Shown piece after piece: positions 30,029 to 39,608 of a DNA stretch of 64,000 nucleotides. Position numbers and translations under genes: made by a program. The notes under the pieces were generated by a model that was given only the letters and a program-made list of their open reading frames with translations, ran no database searches and was not told where the DNA came from. This DNA comes from a bacterium (GTDB lineage: Bacteria; Bacillota; Clostridia; Lachnospirales; Lachnospiraceae): contig JAQXMB010000168.1 in NCBI GenBank assembly GCA_029012425.1, forward strand, positions 1 through 64,000, written 5' to 3'. How positions within the stretch are numbered: position 1 is the stretch's first letter; each line of letters starts with the position of its first letter.

Positions 30029-30273
30029 TGGATCGCCGAATTTGTAAAAAATGTCTGCTCCGGGAGATGACCGAGGCAGACATTTCTATGATAAAAACCT
30101 ATCAGGATGCGATTAAACCGATGGATCGTGTGACAGAAGAAGAATATGAACACCGCCTGCAATTGTGTAAAGCCTGTGAGCGGTTAAACGCCGGAACCTG
30201 CAATGCCTGTGGCTGCTATGTCGAACTGCGTGCAATAGCAAAAGCCGGGCACTGTCCGTACAAACGATGGTAG
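30028..30273 (+). CDS. Small cysteine-rich (CxxC) protein, DUF6171-like
   Basis: 81 aa; ICKKC, LCKACE, CNACGC, CPYKRW; ATG overlaps the abfA stop (TAATG). Confidence 0.75.
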   Translation: MDRRICKKCLLREMTEADISMIKTYQDAIKPMDRVTEEEYEHRLQLCKACERLNAGTCNACGCYVELRAIAKAGHCPYKRW

Positions 30274-30281
30274 AATTGCGG

Positions 30282-30310
30282 TTGACAAGGTATTTTTCCG
30301 CGATTAAAAT
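30282..30310 (+). promoter_or_regulatory. SigA-type promoter TTGACA-N17-TAAAAT upstream of GH5
   Basis: 30282-30287 and 30305-30310. Confidence 0.8.
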
Positions 30311-30343
30311 GGTAGTCGGATATAAAACAAATGAGGGGGAATC

Positions 30344-31375
30344 ATGAAGACTTTAGAAGGATATATCAAGGGAATCAATTTAGGCGGCTGGTTATCACAA
30401 TGTGTACACACCAAGGAGCACTATGATACTTTTCTTCAGGAAGAAGATGTGAAGCGTGCGAGTGAATTCGGCATCGATCATCTGCGTGTGCCGATTGATT
30501 ATGATCTGGTTGAGGATAAAGAGGGTAATTTCAAGGAGGACGGATTTGCTTATATTCAGAGGGCAATTGACTGGTGTAAGAAGTATAACCTGAAAATGAT
30601 CCTTGATTTGCACAAGACGGCCGGATATTCATTTGATGCCGGAGAGAAGGAAGATGGTTTTTTTGATAATGAAGAATATCAGGAACGCTTTTACCGTCGC
30701 TGGGAGGAGTTCGCAAGACGCTTTGCCTGCAACGAGCAGATGCTTGCCTTTGAATTGTTAAATGAGGTGACCAAGGAGAGCTACTGTAGTCTATGGAACC
30801 AAATCGCGGCTCAGTGTATCAGGCGTATTCGTAAAATCGCACCGACGATTAAGATTCTTGTCGGAGGATATAACAATAACAGCGTGCTTACGGTAAAATA
30901 CATGGATGCGCCGCAGGATGAGAATATTGTTTACAATTTCCATTGCTATGAGCCATTGATTTTTACGCATCAGGGTGCATATTGGATTGAGACGATGGAC
31001 AAGCAGTTTCGTATGAAGTTTGACAGCAAATTCGGATATTATAAGGAAGCAAGTAAACAATATCTGTTAGATGAACAGATTTGCTTTCCGAATAAAATCG
31101 ATGATGATGAGACGGTTGGCGAGAATTATTTTGAAATGCTGTTTGAGGAGGCAATTGCAACGGCAGAGGAACGAGATGTCGCACTATACTGTGGAGAATA
31201 CGGTGTGATCAATCTCGCATCGCCGGAAGATACGGTAAAATGGTATCGTGCGATTCACGCGGTGTTTGAGCGACATGGAATCGGGCGTGCTGCATGGAGC
31301 TATCAGGCGATGGATTTCGGACTTGTTGACGAACATCTGGATACCGTTCGGGAGGAACTTGCCAAGCTTCTGTAG
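30344..31375 (+). CDS. Glycoside hydrolase family 5 (cellulase-fold), cytoplasmic
   Basis: GINLGGWLSQ, LDLHKTAGYSF, AFELLNEVT, YCGEYGV; no signal peptide. Confidence 0.9.
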   Translation: MKTLEGYIKGINLGGWLSQCVHTKEHYDTFLQEEDVKRASEFGIDHLRVPIDYDLVEDKEGNFKEDGFAYIQRAIDWCKKYNLKMILDLHKTAGYSFDAGEKEDGFFDNEEYQERFYRRWEEFARRFACNEQMLAFELLNEVTKESYCSLWNQIAAQCIRRIRKIAPTIKILVGGYNNNSVLTVKYMDAPQDENIVYNFHCYEPLIFTHQGAYWIETMDKQFRMKFDSKFGYYKEASKQYLLDEQICFPNKIDDDETVGENYFEMLFEEAIATAEERDVALYCGEYGVINLASPEDTVKWYRAIHAVFERHGIGRAAWSYQAMDFGLVDEHLDTVREELAKLL

Positions 31376-31388
31376 AATCGGTTATAAT
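31359..31388 (+). promoter_or_regulatory. SigA-type promoter TTGCCA-N18-TATAAT overlapping the GH5 3' end
   Basis: 31359-31364 and 31383-31388. Confidence 0.65.
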
Positions 31389-31403
31389 ATGGAATAAGGA
31401 TTG

Positions 31404-31436
31404 AAAAGCAGGGACGATTCGTCCCTGCTTTTGTTA
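31404..31436 (+). terminator. Terminator/attenuator between GH5 and SBP gene
   Basis: AAAAGCAGGGAC-gattc-GTCCCTGCTTTTG. Confidence 0.85.
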
Positions 31437-31451
31437 CAAGGAGGAGTAGCA

Positions 31452-32537
31452 GTGAAACATTCCGCACGATATGTACATGCATCTGTTGCATTGGTGATTC
31501 TTATGGTAATCATAGTCATTGGCAGCTTTGCTTTTTTTCAGATAAAGACGAAGCAGCTCGCGCACAACACATCGGATGTTGGAGAAAAATACTATGACAG
31601 ACATTATGTGCTCATCACGGACGGAATGAATACGAAATTCTGGGAATCGGTATATGAAGGAGCAAAAGCTTACGGCGAGCAACACGGCTCATTTGTCGAA
31701 TTGCTTGGAGAAGCAACCGGAGAATCCTATGACTGTCAGGGGCTGCTGAAAAAAGCCATTGCTGAGAAGGTTGATGGAATCATTGTAATGCCGGATCAGG
31801 CATATGGCACCAGATGGCTGATTGACGAGGCTGTGGACCGGGGGATTCCGGTTGTTACGGTATATCAGGACAATACAGCCAGTAAGCGGATCAGCTATGT
31901 GGGAGTGAGCAACTATAATCTGGGAACCTTATACGGGAATCAGTTATGCTCCTGTGCGGAGAAGATTTTTTTCAAAAATTACAATCTTCCCGAGGACGAA
32001 AAGAAACATGAGGTCAATGCGCTGGTGCTTATGAGTGCGGATGCAGCCGACACGAGTGAGAGCATTCTCTTTTCCGGAATTCAGAATGCGGTAAAGAAAA
32101 ATGAAAAATATGCAAACCTCATTAACATTCAAACGCTTGCAATCGAAACGAGAGGAACTTTTTCGGCGGAGGAATCCATTCGTGATATTTTTATGAATAC
32201 GGCATCCCTGCCGGATATCATTGTTTGTCTGGATGAGTTGAAAACAACCTGTGCCTATCAGGCGCTTGTCGATTACAATAAAGTGGGACAAATGTATGAG
32301 ATTGGCTTCTATCAGTCGGATACCATTTTAAAGGCATTGCAGCGAAGGGCAATCACATCAACAATCACAATTGACACGAATCAGATGGGCGCGTACTGCG
32401 TAGAGGCATTGGACGAGTATTTAAGCGGCGGATATGTCAGTGATTACTACAGTGTAGATACTTCAGTCATCTATCCGGATAACGCAAATAAGTATATGGA
32501 GGAAGCGCACAATGAACAAGCGATGGAAGAACCTTAG
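31452..32537 (+). CDS. Membrane-anchored sugar-binding protein (LacI/PBP1 type)
   Basis: N-terminal TM, periplasmic-binding fold; GTG start 31452 with SD ggagg (the ORF track start at 31401 lies in the terminator). Confidence 0.87.
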   Translation: MKHSARYVHASVALVILMVIIVIGSFAFFQIKTKQLAHNTSDVGEKYYDRHYVLITDGMNTKFWESVYEGAKAYGEQHGSFVELLGEATGESYDCQGLLKKAIAEKVDGIIVMPDQAYGTRWLIDEAVDRGIPVVTVYQDNTASKRISYVGVSNYNLGTLYGNQLCSCAEKIFFKNYNLPEDEKKHEVNALVLMSADAADTSESILFSGIQNAVKKNEKYANLINIQTLAIETRGTFSAEESIRDIFMNTASLPDIIVCLDELKTTCAYQALVDYNKVGQMYEIGFYQSDTILKALQRRAITSTITIDTNQMGAYCVEALDEYLSGGYVSDYYSVDTSVIYPDNANKYMEEAHNEQAMEEP

Positions 32538-34014
32538 TATACAAAATAAACTGATGTTTGCATTTGTCATTACGATTATCTGTTTTGTCGGTCTGAATTT
32601 TTTTACATACTACAGCATCAATCTTGTTGTGAACCATATGAATAATGTCTACAGCTCCAATATGGAATTGAATGACCTGTTGGAAAATCTGGATCAGGTG
32701 CAGACCTATATGACGGAGTATCTGAAGACAAAAACAACGGATTCGCTCGAGGATTATTTCCGCAGCGAGCAGGAATACCGGCGAAAGCTGGAAGCGTTGA
32801 ATGACAAACCGACAGATAATCGTCGAAAACTGGCAGAAAAAAATATCAAAAACATGTCAGTACAGTATTTAGAGACTGTCGAGCGTGCGATTGAGGCAAA
32901 GCGTAAACGAAATGTCGAGCAGTACAGACTTTACTACGATAATTGTACAGAGCTGTATGACGGAATTACCGCCAGCATTACCGCTCTGAATAATCAGCAG
33001 TTTATTGAAAACTCAGCAAGATACAAGGAGTACTATCAGTTTGTTTCTGTCATGGAACACGGCTGTAATATTCTGCTTTTGATTATTGCGGCGTTTAACC
33101 TCATTCTTATCGTATTGCTGACAAGGAATATTGTCAGTCCCCTGCGAAGTCTTGCGCAAAAGGCAGATGTTGTGGCAACGGGAGACTTTGATACGGAACT
33201 GCTTCCGGTTGAATCGGGCGACGAAATCGGAATTGTGAGCAGTGCGTTCAACAAGATGATTGTCAGTATTCGCGAATATATTGAGCGGCTGAAACACAGC
33301 ATGGAGATTGAGCGGCAGATGAAAGAAAAGGAATTGCTGATGGAAGCGCATTTGAAGGATGCAAAGCTGAAATATCTTCAGGCGCAGATTAATCCGCATT
33401 TTCTGTTTAATACGCTCAACGCCGGTGCGCAGCTTGCCATGATGGAGGATGCGCAGAGGTCCTATGATTATATTCAAAACATGGCACAGTTTTTCCGCTA
33501 TAATATTAAGAAGGACAACGATGTCGTCTATGTGAAGGATGAGATTGAGCTGATCGATCATTATATGTACATATTAAATGTCCGTTTTTCCGGAGAATTG
33601 CTCTTTGAGAAGGAGATTGATGAACGGTTACTCAATCTGCGTATTCCGAGCATGATTCTGCAGCCGATTGTTGAAAACGCGGTAAACTATGGTGTGCGAA
33701 ATGTGCCATGGGAAAAAAGCATTAAACTGACCCTTCAAGAAGAAGGAGATGTGGCGTCTCTTTCCATCACAGATAATGGAATCGGAATGAGCGGAGAGCT
33801 TATTCATAAAATCATGACATCGCAGCTTGCGCCAAGCGATTTATCCGGCGATTCAAACGGTATCGGGCTTGACAATGTAATCGCGCGACTGTCTATTTTC
33901 TATAACAGAGAGGATGTATTTTGCATTCACAGTGACGGTGAAGACATGGGGACGACGGTCACAATTCGAATTCCGCTTAATGTGCGGGAAATGCCGGAGG
34001 TAGCAAATGTATAA
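32512..34014 (+). CDS. Sensor histidine kinase (YesM/LytS-like)
   Basis: HAMP; LKYLQAQINPHFLFNTLNAGAQLA; LQPIVENAVNYG. Confidence 0.94.
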   Translation: MNKRWKNLSIQNKLMFAFVITIICFVGLNFFTYYSINLVVNHMNNVYSSNMELNDLLENLDQVQTYMTEYLKTKTTDSLEDYFRSEQEYRRKLEALNDKPTDNRRKLAEKNIKNMSVQYLETVERAIEAKRKRNVEQYRLYYDNCTELYDGITASITALNNQQFIENSARYKEYYQFVSVMEHGCNILLLIIAAFNLILIVLLTRNIVSPLRSLAQKADVVATGDFDTELLPVESGDEIGIVSSAFNKMIVSIREYIERLKHSMEIERQMKEKELLMEAHLKDAKLKYLQAQINPHFLFNTLNAGAQLAMMEDAQRSYDYIQNMAQFFRYNIKKDNDVVYVKDEIELIDHYMYILNVRFSGELLFEKEIDERLLNLRIPSMILQPIVENAVNYGVRNVPWEKSIKLTLQEEGDVASLSITDNGIGMSGELIHKIMTSQLAPSDLSGDSNGIGLDNVIARLSIFYNREDVFCIHSDGEDMGTTVTIRIPLNVREMPEVANV

Positions 34015-35623
34015 GATTATGATTGCGGACGATGAGGGAATTGTCATTGATTCGCTGAAGTTTATTATCGAAAAAGAATTTAAAGATGAATGTGTGATCG
34101 AATCGGCGAAGACCGGCCGGAGTGTGATTGAACTGGCGGAGTGGTTTCGGCCGGATATTGCATTTATGGATATTCAGATGCCCGGAATTAACGGAATTGA
34201 TGTAATGCGTGAGATTCGTGAGAATAATTCCAGAACGATATTCGTTGTTGTCAGTGCGTATGATAAGTTTGATTATGCAAAAGAGGCAATCAATCTGGGT
34301 GTTATGGAGTACCTGAATAAGCCGATTGAAAAGTCGAGCATTGTAAGCGTCCTGAAAAAAGCGATGGCAAAAATTGACAGGGATCGCGAAAAACGAAGCA
34401 GTGATTTGATTATCCGCGAGAAGATGGAAGCGGTGGTACCGATTATTGAGAATGGCTTCATCTATAATCTGCTGTTTCAGGAAAATTTCACGGAGGATAT
34501 TGAAAATTATAAGACACTGATCGGCGTTACGGCAGAATATGGGTATATGGTCGTACTTGTATTTGGCGAGCGACAGGAAGGAAGTCATATGACAAATGCG
34601 GTTGGCGCCAGCATCCGAATGCAAAATTACTATGCAAAAATCCGCGATCTTGTCACGGAGTACTTCCCGAATATCATTATGGGAACGACCATGGCAAATA
34701 AGATTGCAATGCTTGTGCCCTGTGAGAAGGGAACCGTCTCCTATGAGGAACGCATTGAGATTATTGAACATACGAGAAAGCTGTGCAGAAAGCTGCAGGA
34801 AAAGACGGATGTAGCATTTCGTATAGGAATCGGTTCTGTGGAACCTATGGAAGATGCGATTGTTTCATATAATGAAGCACTGGCTGCACTCGTGCAGACC
34901 AGAGGAAGTGTTGCCCATGTCGAGGATGTGGGCTATGGCTGTGAGTATGAGGAAAACTATCCGATTGAATTGGAAAGACGATTGTTTGAAGCTGTCGACC
35001 ATGGAAAACCGGAGGAAGCGGTCATGACGGTGAACCGGTTTTTTGACTGGATGGAAGAAAACTATTCAGACTGTGTGATGGACATTAAACTGAAATCGCT
35101 GGAGTTTGTTTTGTGGGCAGAGCATATTGCCTATGAAAAGGGAGGAAATGTCTATGAGTTTCGTTCCCGTTCCGATTATCTCCCGAAATTATTGGACTAT
35201 TCGTCACTTGCACAGGTGAGAAGCTGGTTTGTGGACAAGGTGGCGGATGCCTGCCGAAAGGTATTGGCGAAGAAAGAAGGAAAAAGTGGCAGCAGTGTCA
35301 TAGAAAATGCAAAGCGATATATCAGAGACAACTTCAAAAAAGATATTTCCTTAGATGATGTTTCCAAGGAAGTTCAGATTAGTCCGTATTACTTTTCAAA
35401 GCTGTTCAAGGAGGAGACCGGGCAGAATTTTATCGAATATCTGACAAACGCCCGTATCGAAGAGGCAAAGCATCTGCTTCAGGAAACGGATATGAGTATG
35501 AAAGAAATCGGTGTGATGACGGGGTATTCCGATCCAAACTATTTTAGCCGTATTTTTAAAAAGACAATCGGCGTAACCCCCACGGAGTTCAAAGAGTCAA
35601 AAGGAGCGCATAGCGAAGGATGA
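34007..35623 (+). CDS. Response regulator, REC + AraC-type HTH (YesN-like)
   Basis: IAFMDIQMPGINGIDVM; C-terminal AraC HTH SPYYFSKLFKEETGQNFIEYL. Confidence 0.94.
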   Translation: MYKIMIADDEGIVIDSLKFIIEKEFKDECVIESAKTGRSVIELAEWFRPDIAFMDIQMPGINGIDVMREIRENNSRTIFVVVSAYDKFDYAKEAINLGVMEYLNKPIEKSSIVSVLKKAMAKIDRDREKRSSDLIIREKMEAVVPIIENGFIYNLLFQENFTEDIENYKTLIGVTAEYGYMVVLVFGERQEGSHMTNAVGASIRMQNYYAKIRDLVTEYFPNIIMGTTMANKIAMLVPCEKGTVSYEERIEIIEHTRKLCRKLQEKTDVAFRIGIGSVEPMEDAIVSYNEALAALVQTRGSVAHVEDVGYGCEYEENYPIELERRLFEAVDHGKPEEAVMTVNRFFDWMEENYSDCVMDIKLKSLEFVLWAEHIAYEKGGNVYEFRSRSDYLPKLLDYSSLAQVRSWFVDKVADACRKVLAKKEGKSGSSVIENAKRYIRDNFKKDISLDDVSKEVQISPYYFSKLFKEETGQNFIEYLTNARIEEAKHLLQETDMSMKEIGVMTGYSDPNYFSRIFKKTIGVTPTEFKESKGAHSEG

Positions 35624-36672
35624 AGAGAGGATACGCGATGAGAATAAGAAACCTGCGAAAACTTAGCCTGCTAATTGCAATGTTGTTTTTGCTTGCCGGT
35701 TGTGGGAAAAGCGAGGATGCCGATGTGCCCACAGAGCAGGATGAAAGTGAAATTCAGATCGGGGTGAGCTTTGACTCCTTTGTCATTGAGCGGTGGCTTA
35801 CCGACCGGGATGTATTTGTTGCAACTGCAAAGGAAGCCGGGGCACAGGTCAATGTACAGAATGCAAACGGCGATGTTGAGGAACAAATCAGTCATATTGA
35901 ATATTTCATCAAACAGAAGATGGATGTGATCGTCATTGTCGCGACGGACTGTAACCGGCTTTCCGATATCATCAGGGAAGCGAAATCACAGGGAATCAAG
36001 GTGATTGCCTATGATCGTCTGATTAACGATGCAGATGTTGATCTGTATATCTCCTTTGATAACCGGCGTGTGGGAGAGCTGATGGCAGAGGGGTTGCTGG
36101 AAGGTGAAGCACTCCACAAGGTGATTATGATCTGCGGTTCTCCAACGGATGCCAATGTTGCGGAAGTCGAGGAGGGATTTCGCCGTATAATGGAGGAGGC
36201 ACAGGTGGATATTATTGATACAACCTATGCCGATGGCTGGCGTGCAGAGCTTGCAGGCGAGTATGTGTATGAGAATATTGACAAGATTATGAAGGTGGAT
36301 GGAATCATGTGCGGTAATGATAATCTTGCGACAATGGCAGTACATGCACTTGCGGAGAAACAGCTGGCGGGAAAAATTCAGGTGGTCGGTCAGGACGGAG
36401 ACCTGGAGGCGTGTCAGCGGATTGTTGAGGGAACGCAGAAGATGACTGTTTATAAGCCGGTGCAAAAAGAGGCAATGGTTGCCGCAAATTATGCAATCTG
36501 CCTTGCAAAGGGCGATTTGCTCGAGGAATTAGAACATATGCAAAATGGAGCTTACTCGATTCCGTATGTGCTGCTGGAGCCGATAAGCGTTGATAGCAGT
36601 AACATTGACGATATTATTATTGGCGGGGGCGTGCATCTGGCGGATGATGTTTATTTGAATGTACCGCAATAG
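35620..36672 (+). CDS. Sugar-binding lipoprotein (ChvE/XylF-like)
   Basis: LLAGCG lipobox; GVSFDSFVIERWLTDRDVF, AYDRLINDADVDLYISFDN; overlaps RR by ATGA. Confidence 0.9.
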   Translation: MKRGYAMRIRNLRKLSLLIAMLFLLAGCGKSEDADVPTEQDESEIQIGVSFDSFVIERWLTDRDVFVATAKEAGAQVNVQNANGDVEEQISHIEYFIKQKMDVIVIVATDCNRLSDIIREAKSQGIKVIAYDRLINDADVDLYISFDNRRVGELMAEGLLEGEALHKVIMICGSPTDANVAEVEEGFRRIMEEAQVDIIDTTYADGWRAELAGEYVYENIDKIMKVDGIMCGNDNLATMAVHALAEKQLAGKIQVVGQDGDLEACQRIVEGTQKMTVYKPVQKEAMVAANYAICLAKGDLLEELEHMQNGAYSIPYVLLEPISVDSSNIDDIIIGGGVHLADDVYLNVPQ

Positions 36673-36709
36673 CGGAGATAGCGCAGAAAGTCAATAGCAC
36701 AGAATTGTG

Positions 36710-36752
36710 AAACACTAGCACGAATTTGAAATTGTGCTAGTGTTTATCTTTT
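36710..36752 (+). terminator. Intrinsic terminator
   Basis: AAACACTAGCAC...GTGCTAGTGTTTATCTTTT. Confidence 0.85.
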
Positions 36753-36819
36753 GCGCACAAAAGGTGCTTAAAAATTTGAAGATACTCATAAATTTGTCCT
36801 ATCGTATTTGTGTTATCTT

Positions 36820-36858
36820 ACTTGTGTAAACAAGTTCTGGCTCTTTCTTACATATAAT
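36820..36858 (+). promoter_or_regulatory. Palindrome ACTTGT-gtaa-ACAAGT (36820-36835) upstream of a TATAAT -10 (36853-36858) lacking a good -35
   Basis: Direct reading; arrangement typical of an activator-dependent promoter. Confidence 0.6.
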
Positions 36859-36892
36859 TAGAGCAGAAAAAAAATTAGGGAGGTATTTTCAC

Positions 36893-37969
36893 ATGAAAAG
36901 AAAAGTACTCAGCGTTTTACTTTGTGTAGCAATGGCTGCAACAATGTTAGTAGGATGCGGAAGCAAGAAAGCAGATGCCGGATCATCAGGCGGCGGATTA
37001 GTTGGTGTAGCAATGCCCACGAAAGATTTACAGCGTTGGAATCAGGATGGTTCTAACATGGAGAAAGAGTTGAAGGCAGCCGGTTATGATGTAGACCTTC
37101 AGTACGCTTCAAACGATGTAGCAACTCAGGTTTCTCAGATTGAGAACATGATTTCTAACGGATGTAAGATGTTAGTAATCGCTTCTATCGATGGTGAGTC
37201 TCTTGGAACAGTTCTTGCTCAGGCTAAGGACGCTAAGATTCCTGTAATCGCATATGACCGTTTGATCATGAAGTCAGATGCAGTTACATATTATGCAACA
37301 TTTGATAACTATATGGTTGGAACCAAGCAGGGCGAGTACATTGTTAAGGCATTGGATCTTGACAACGCAGCAGGACCGTTTAACTTAGAGATCTTCACCG
37401 GTGACCCTGGTGACAACAACGCCAGATTCTTCTATGGCGGAGCTATGGATGTACTTCAGAAATACATCGACGAAGGCAAGTTAATCGTTAAGTCCGGACA
37501 GGTTGATTTCGAGACAGTTGCTACAGCAAACTGGGATAGCGCTAAGGCTCAGGAGAGAATGGAGAACATCATTTCTTCTTATTATGCTGATGGAACACAG
37601 TTGGATGTAGTTCTTTGCTCAAACGACTCTACCGCATTTGGTGTTGAGAACGCTCTTGAAGCAAACTACACAGGCGCATGGCCGGTAATCACCGGACAGG
37701 ATTGCGATATCGCAAATGTTAAGAACATGATTGCCGGAAAGCAGTCAATGTCTATCTTCAAGGATACCCGTACATTAGCAACTCAGGTAGTAGCTATGGT
37801 TGACGCAGTTATGAAGGGCGGCGAGCCTCCGATTAACGATACAAAGAGCTATGACAATGGTACAGGAATCATTCCTTCATACCTTTGCGAGCCTGTATTC
37901 GCAGATGTTAACAACTACAAAGAGCTGTTAATCGATTCTGGATACTATACAGAGGATCAGTTGAAATAA
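36893..37969 (+). CDS. chvE: Multiple-sugar ABC transporter substrate-binding lipoprotein (ChvE-like)
   Basis: MLVGCG lipobox; GVAMPTKDLQRWNQDGSNMEKELK; ITGQDCDIANVKNMI. Confidence 0.93.
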   Translation: MKRKVLSVLLCVAMAATMLVGCGSKKADAGSSGGGLVGVAMPTKDLQRWNQDGSNMEKELKAAGYDVDLQYASNDVATQVSQIENMISNGCKMLVIASIDGESLGTVLAQAKDAKIPVIAYDRLIMKSDAVTYYATFDNYMVGTKQGEYIVKALDLDNAAGPFNLEIFTGDPGDNNARFFYGGAMDVLQKYIDEGKLIVKSGQVDFETVATANWDSAKAQERMENIISSYYADGTQLDVVLCSNDSTAFGVENALEANYTGAWPVITGQDCDIANVKNMIAGKQSMSIFKDTRTLATQVVAMVDAVMKGGEPPINDTKSYDNGTGIIPSYLCEPVFADVNNYKELLIDSGYYTEDQLK

Positions 37970-37990
37970 TCATCTATGATGAAATGATAG

Positions 37991-38015
37991 CAGGCGGGAA
38001 GATATTTCCCGCCTG
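37991..38015 (+). other. Intra-operon hairpin CAGGCGGGAA-gatat-TTCCCGCCTG (no U-tract)
   Basis: 10-bp perfect stem between chvE and ATPase genes. Confidence 0.8.
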
Positions 38016-38060
38016 TTAATAAGATAGCACATATTTTTTGATTTTTTGGGAGGGATACAA

Positions 38061-39605
38061 TTGGCGAACATATTATTGGAAATGAAAAATATCACCAAAA
38101 CATTCCCTGGCGTAAAAGCACTTGACAATGTGAATCTGAAGGTCGAAGAGGGCGAGATTCATGCATTGGTTGGTGAAAACGGCGCGGGTAAGTCGACCCT
38201 GATGAATGTACTGAGTGGAATCTATCCCTATGGTACCTATGAAGGTGATATCATTTATAATGGTGAGGTTTGTAAGTTCAACCACATCAAGGATAGTGAG
38301 GAACGCGGTATTGTTATTATCCATCAGGAGCTGGCGCTGATTCCTTATATGACCATTGGCGAAAACATGTTCCTTGGAAACGAGAAGAAAAAAGGAGCAG
38401 CTATCGACTGGCAGGAGACCTATGGTCAGGCAGATAAATATTTGAAAACAGTAGGCTTGAAGGAGTCTTCAAGAACATTGATTAAAGATATCGGTGTTGG
38501 AAAGCAACAGTTGGTAGAGATTGCCAAGGCATTGGCAAAAAATGCAAAGCTTCTTATTTTGGATGAGCCCACAGCATCCTTGAATGAGTCTGATTCGAAG
38601 GCGTTGTTGGATTTGATGCTTCAATTCAAAAAAGAAGGAATGACTTCGATTATTATATCTCATAAACTGAATGAGATTTCTTATGTGGCAGATAAGATTA
38701 CAGTTATTCGAGACGGAAGTACGATTGAGACATTGGATAAGAAGACCGATGACATCAATGAGGCTCGTATTATTCAGGGAATGGTAGGCCGCGAGCTTAC
38801 CGATCGTTTCCCGAAGCGTGAGAAGATGCCGGTTGGAGATGTGAGTCTTGAGGTGAAGAACTGGAATGTTTATCATCCACTGTATACAGAGCGCAAGGTT
38901 GTTGACGATGTCAGCATAAAGGTACACAGAGGTGAGGTTGTAGGTATCTCAGGTTTGATGGGAGCCGGCCGTACCGAGCTTGCAATGAGTATTTTTGGTA
39001 AGAGCTACGGAACCAATATCAGTGGTCAGCTCTTCCTGGATGGAAAAGAAGTAGTCTTAAAAAATGTACACGATGCAATCAAACATGGCATCGCGTATGT
39101 AACGGAAGACCGAAAAGGTAACGGTCTGATTTTGTCAAATCCGATTTCGATTAACACAACGCTTGCAAATATGGATGCAGTATCTACCAGAGGCAGGATT
39201 GACAAGGATAAGGAGTATGCGGTTGCTGTTGAATATAAGGAAAAACTGAGAACCAAATGCCCGACTGTTATGCAGAATGTAGGTAACCTGAGTGGTGGAA
39301 ATATGCAGAAGGTTTTGCTTGGAAAGTGGATGTTTACCGATGCAGACATCATGATTTTGGATGAACCCACCAGAGGTATTGATGTTGGAGCAAAGTATGA
39401 GATTTACTGCATTATCAATCAGCTTGTGGCTGAAGGAAAATCCGTTATCGTGATTTCTTCAGAGCTTCCGGAGATTCTTGGTATGTGTGACAGAATCTAT
39501 GTAATGAATGAAGGAAAAATGGTTGGAGAGCTGATGGCAGAGGAAGCTTCACAGGAGCGGATCATGTCAATGATCGTACAAACAGGCGAGAGCAAAGGGG
39601 AGTAA
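38061..39605 (+). CDS. gguA: Sugar ABC transporter ATP-binding protein (MmsA/GguA-like, two ABC domains)
   Basis: [34 protein letters not shown] start 38061 with SD gggagg. Confidence 0.93.
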   Translation: MANILLEMKNITKTFPGVKALDNVNLKVEEGEIHALVGENGAGKSTLMNVLSGIYPYGTYEGDIIYNGEVCKFNHIKDSEERGIVIIHQELALIPYMTIGENMFLGNEKKKGAAIDWQETYGQADKYLKTVGLKESSRTLIKDIGVGKQQLVEIAKALAKNAKLLILDEPTASLNESDSKALLDLMLQFKKEGMTSIIISHKLNEISYVADKITVIRDGSTIETLDKKTDDINEARIIQGMVGRELTDRFPKREKMPVGDVSLEVKNWNVYHPLYTERKVVDDVSIKVHRGEVVGISGLMGAGRTELAMSIFGKSYGTNISGQLFLDGKEVVLKNVHDAIKHGIAYVTEDRKGNGLILSNPISINTTLANMDAVSTRGRIDKDKEYAVAVEYKEKLRTKCPTVMQNVGNLSGGNMQKVLLGKWMFTDADIMILDEPTRGIDVGAKYEIYCIINQLVAEGKSVIVISSELPEILGMCDRIYVMNEGKMVGELMAEEASQERIMSMIVQTGESKGE

Positions 39606-39608
39606 ACT

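Noticed and set aside
31401-31451. ORF-track TTG start for the 378-aa SBP
   Set aside because: It would translate through the terminator stem; the GTG at 31452 has a proper SD and signal-anchor context.
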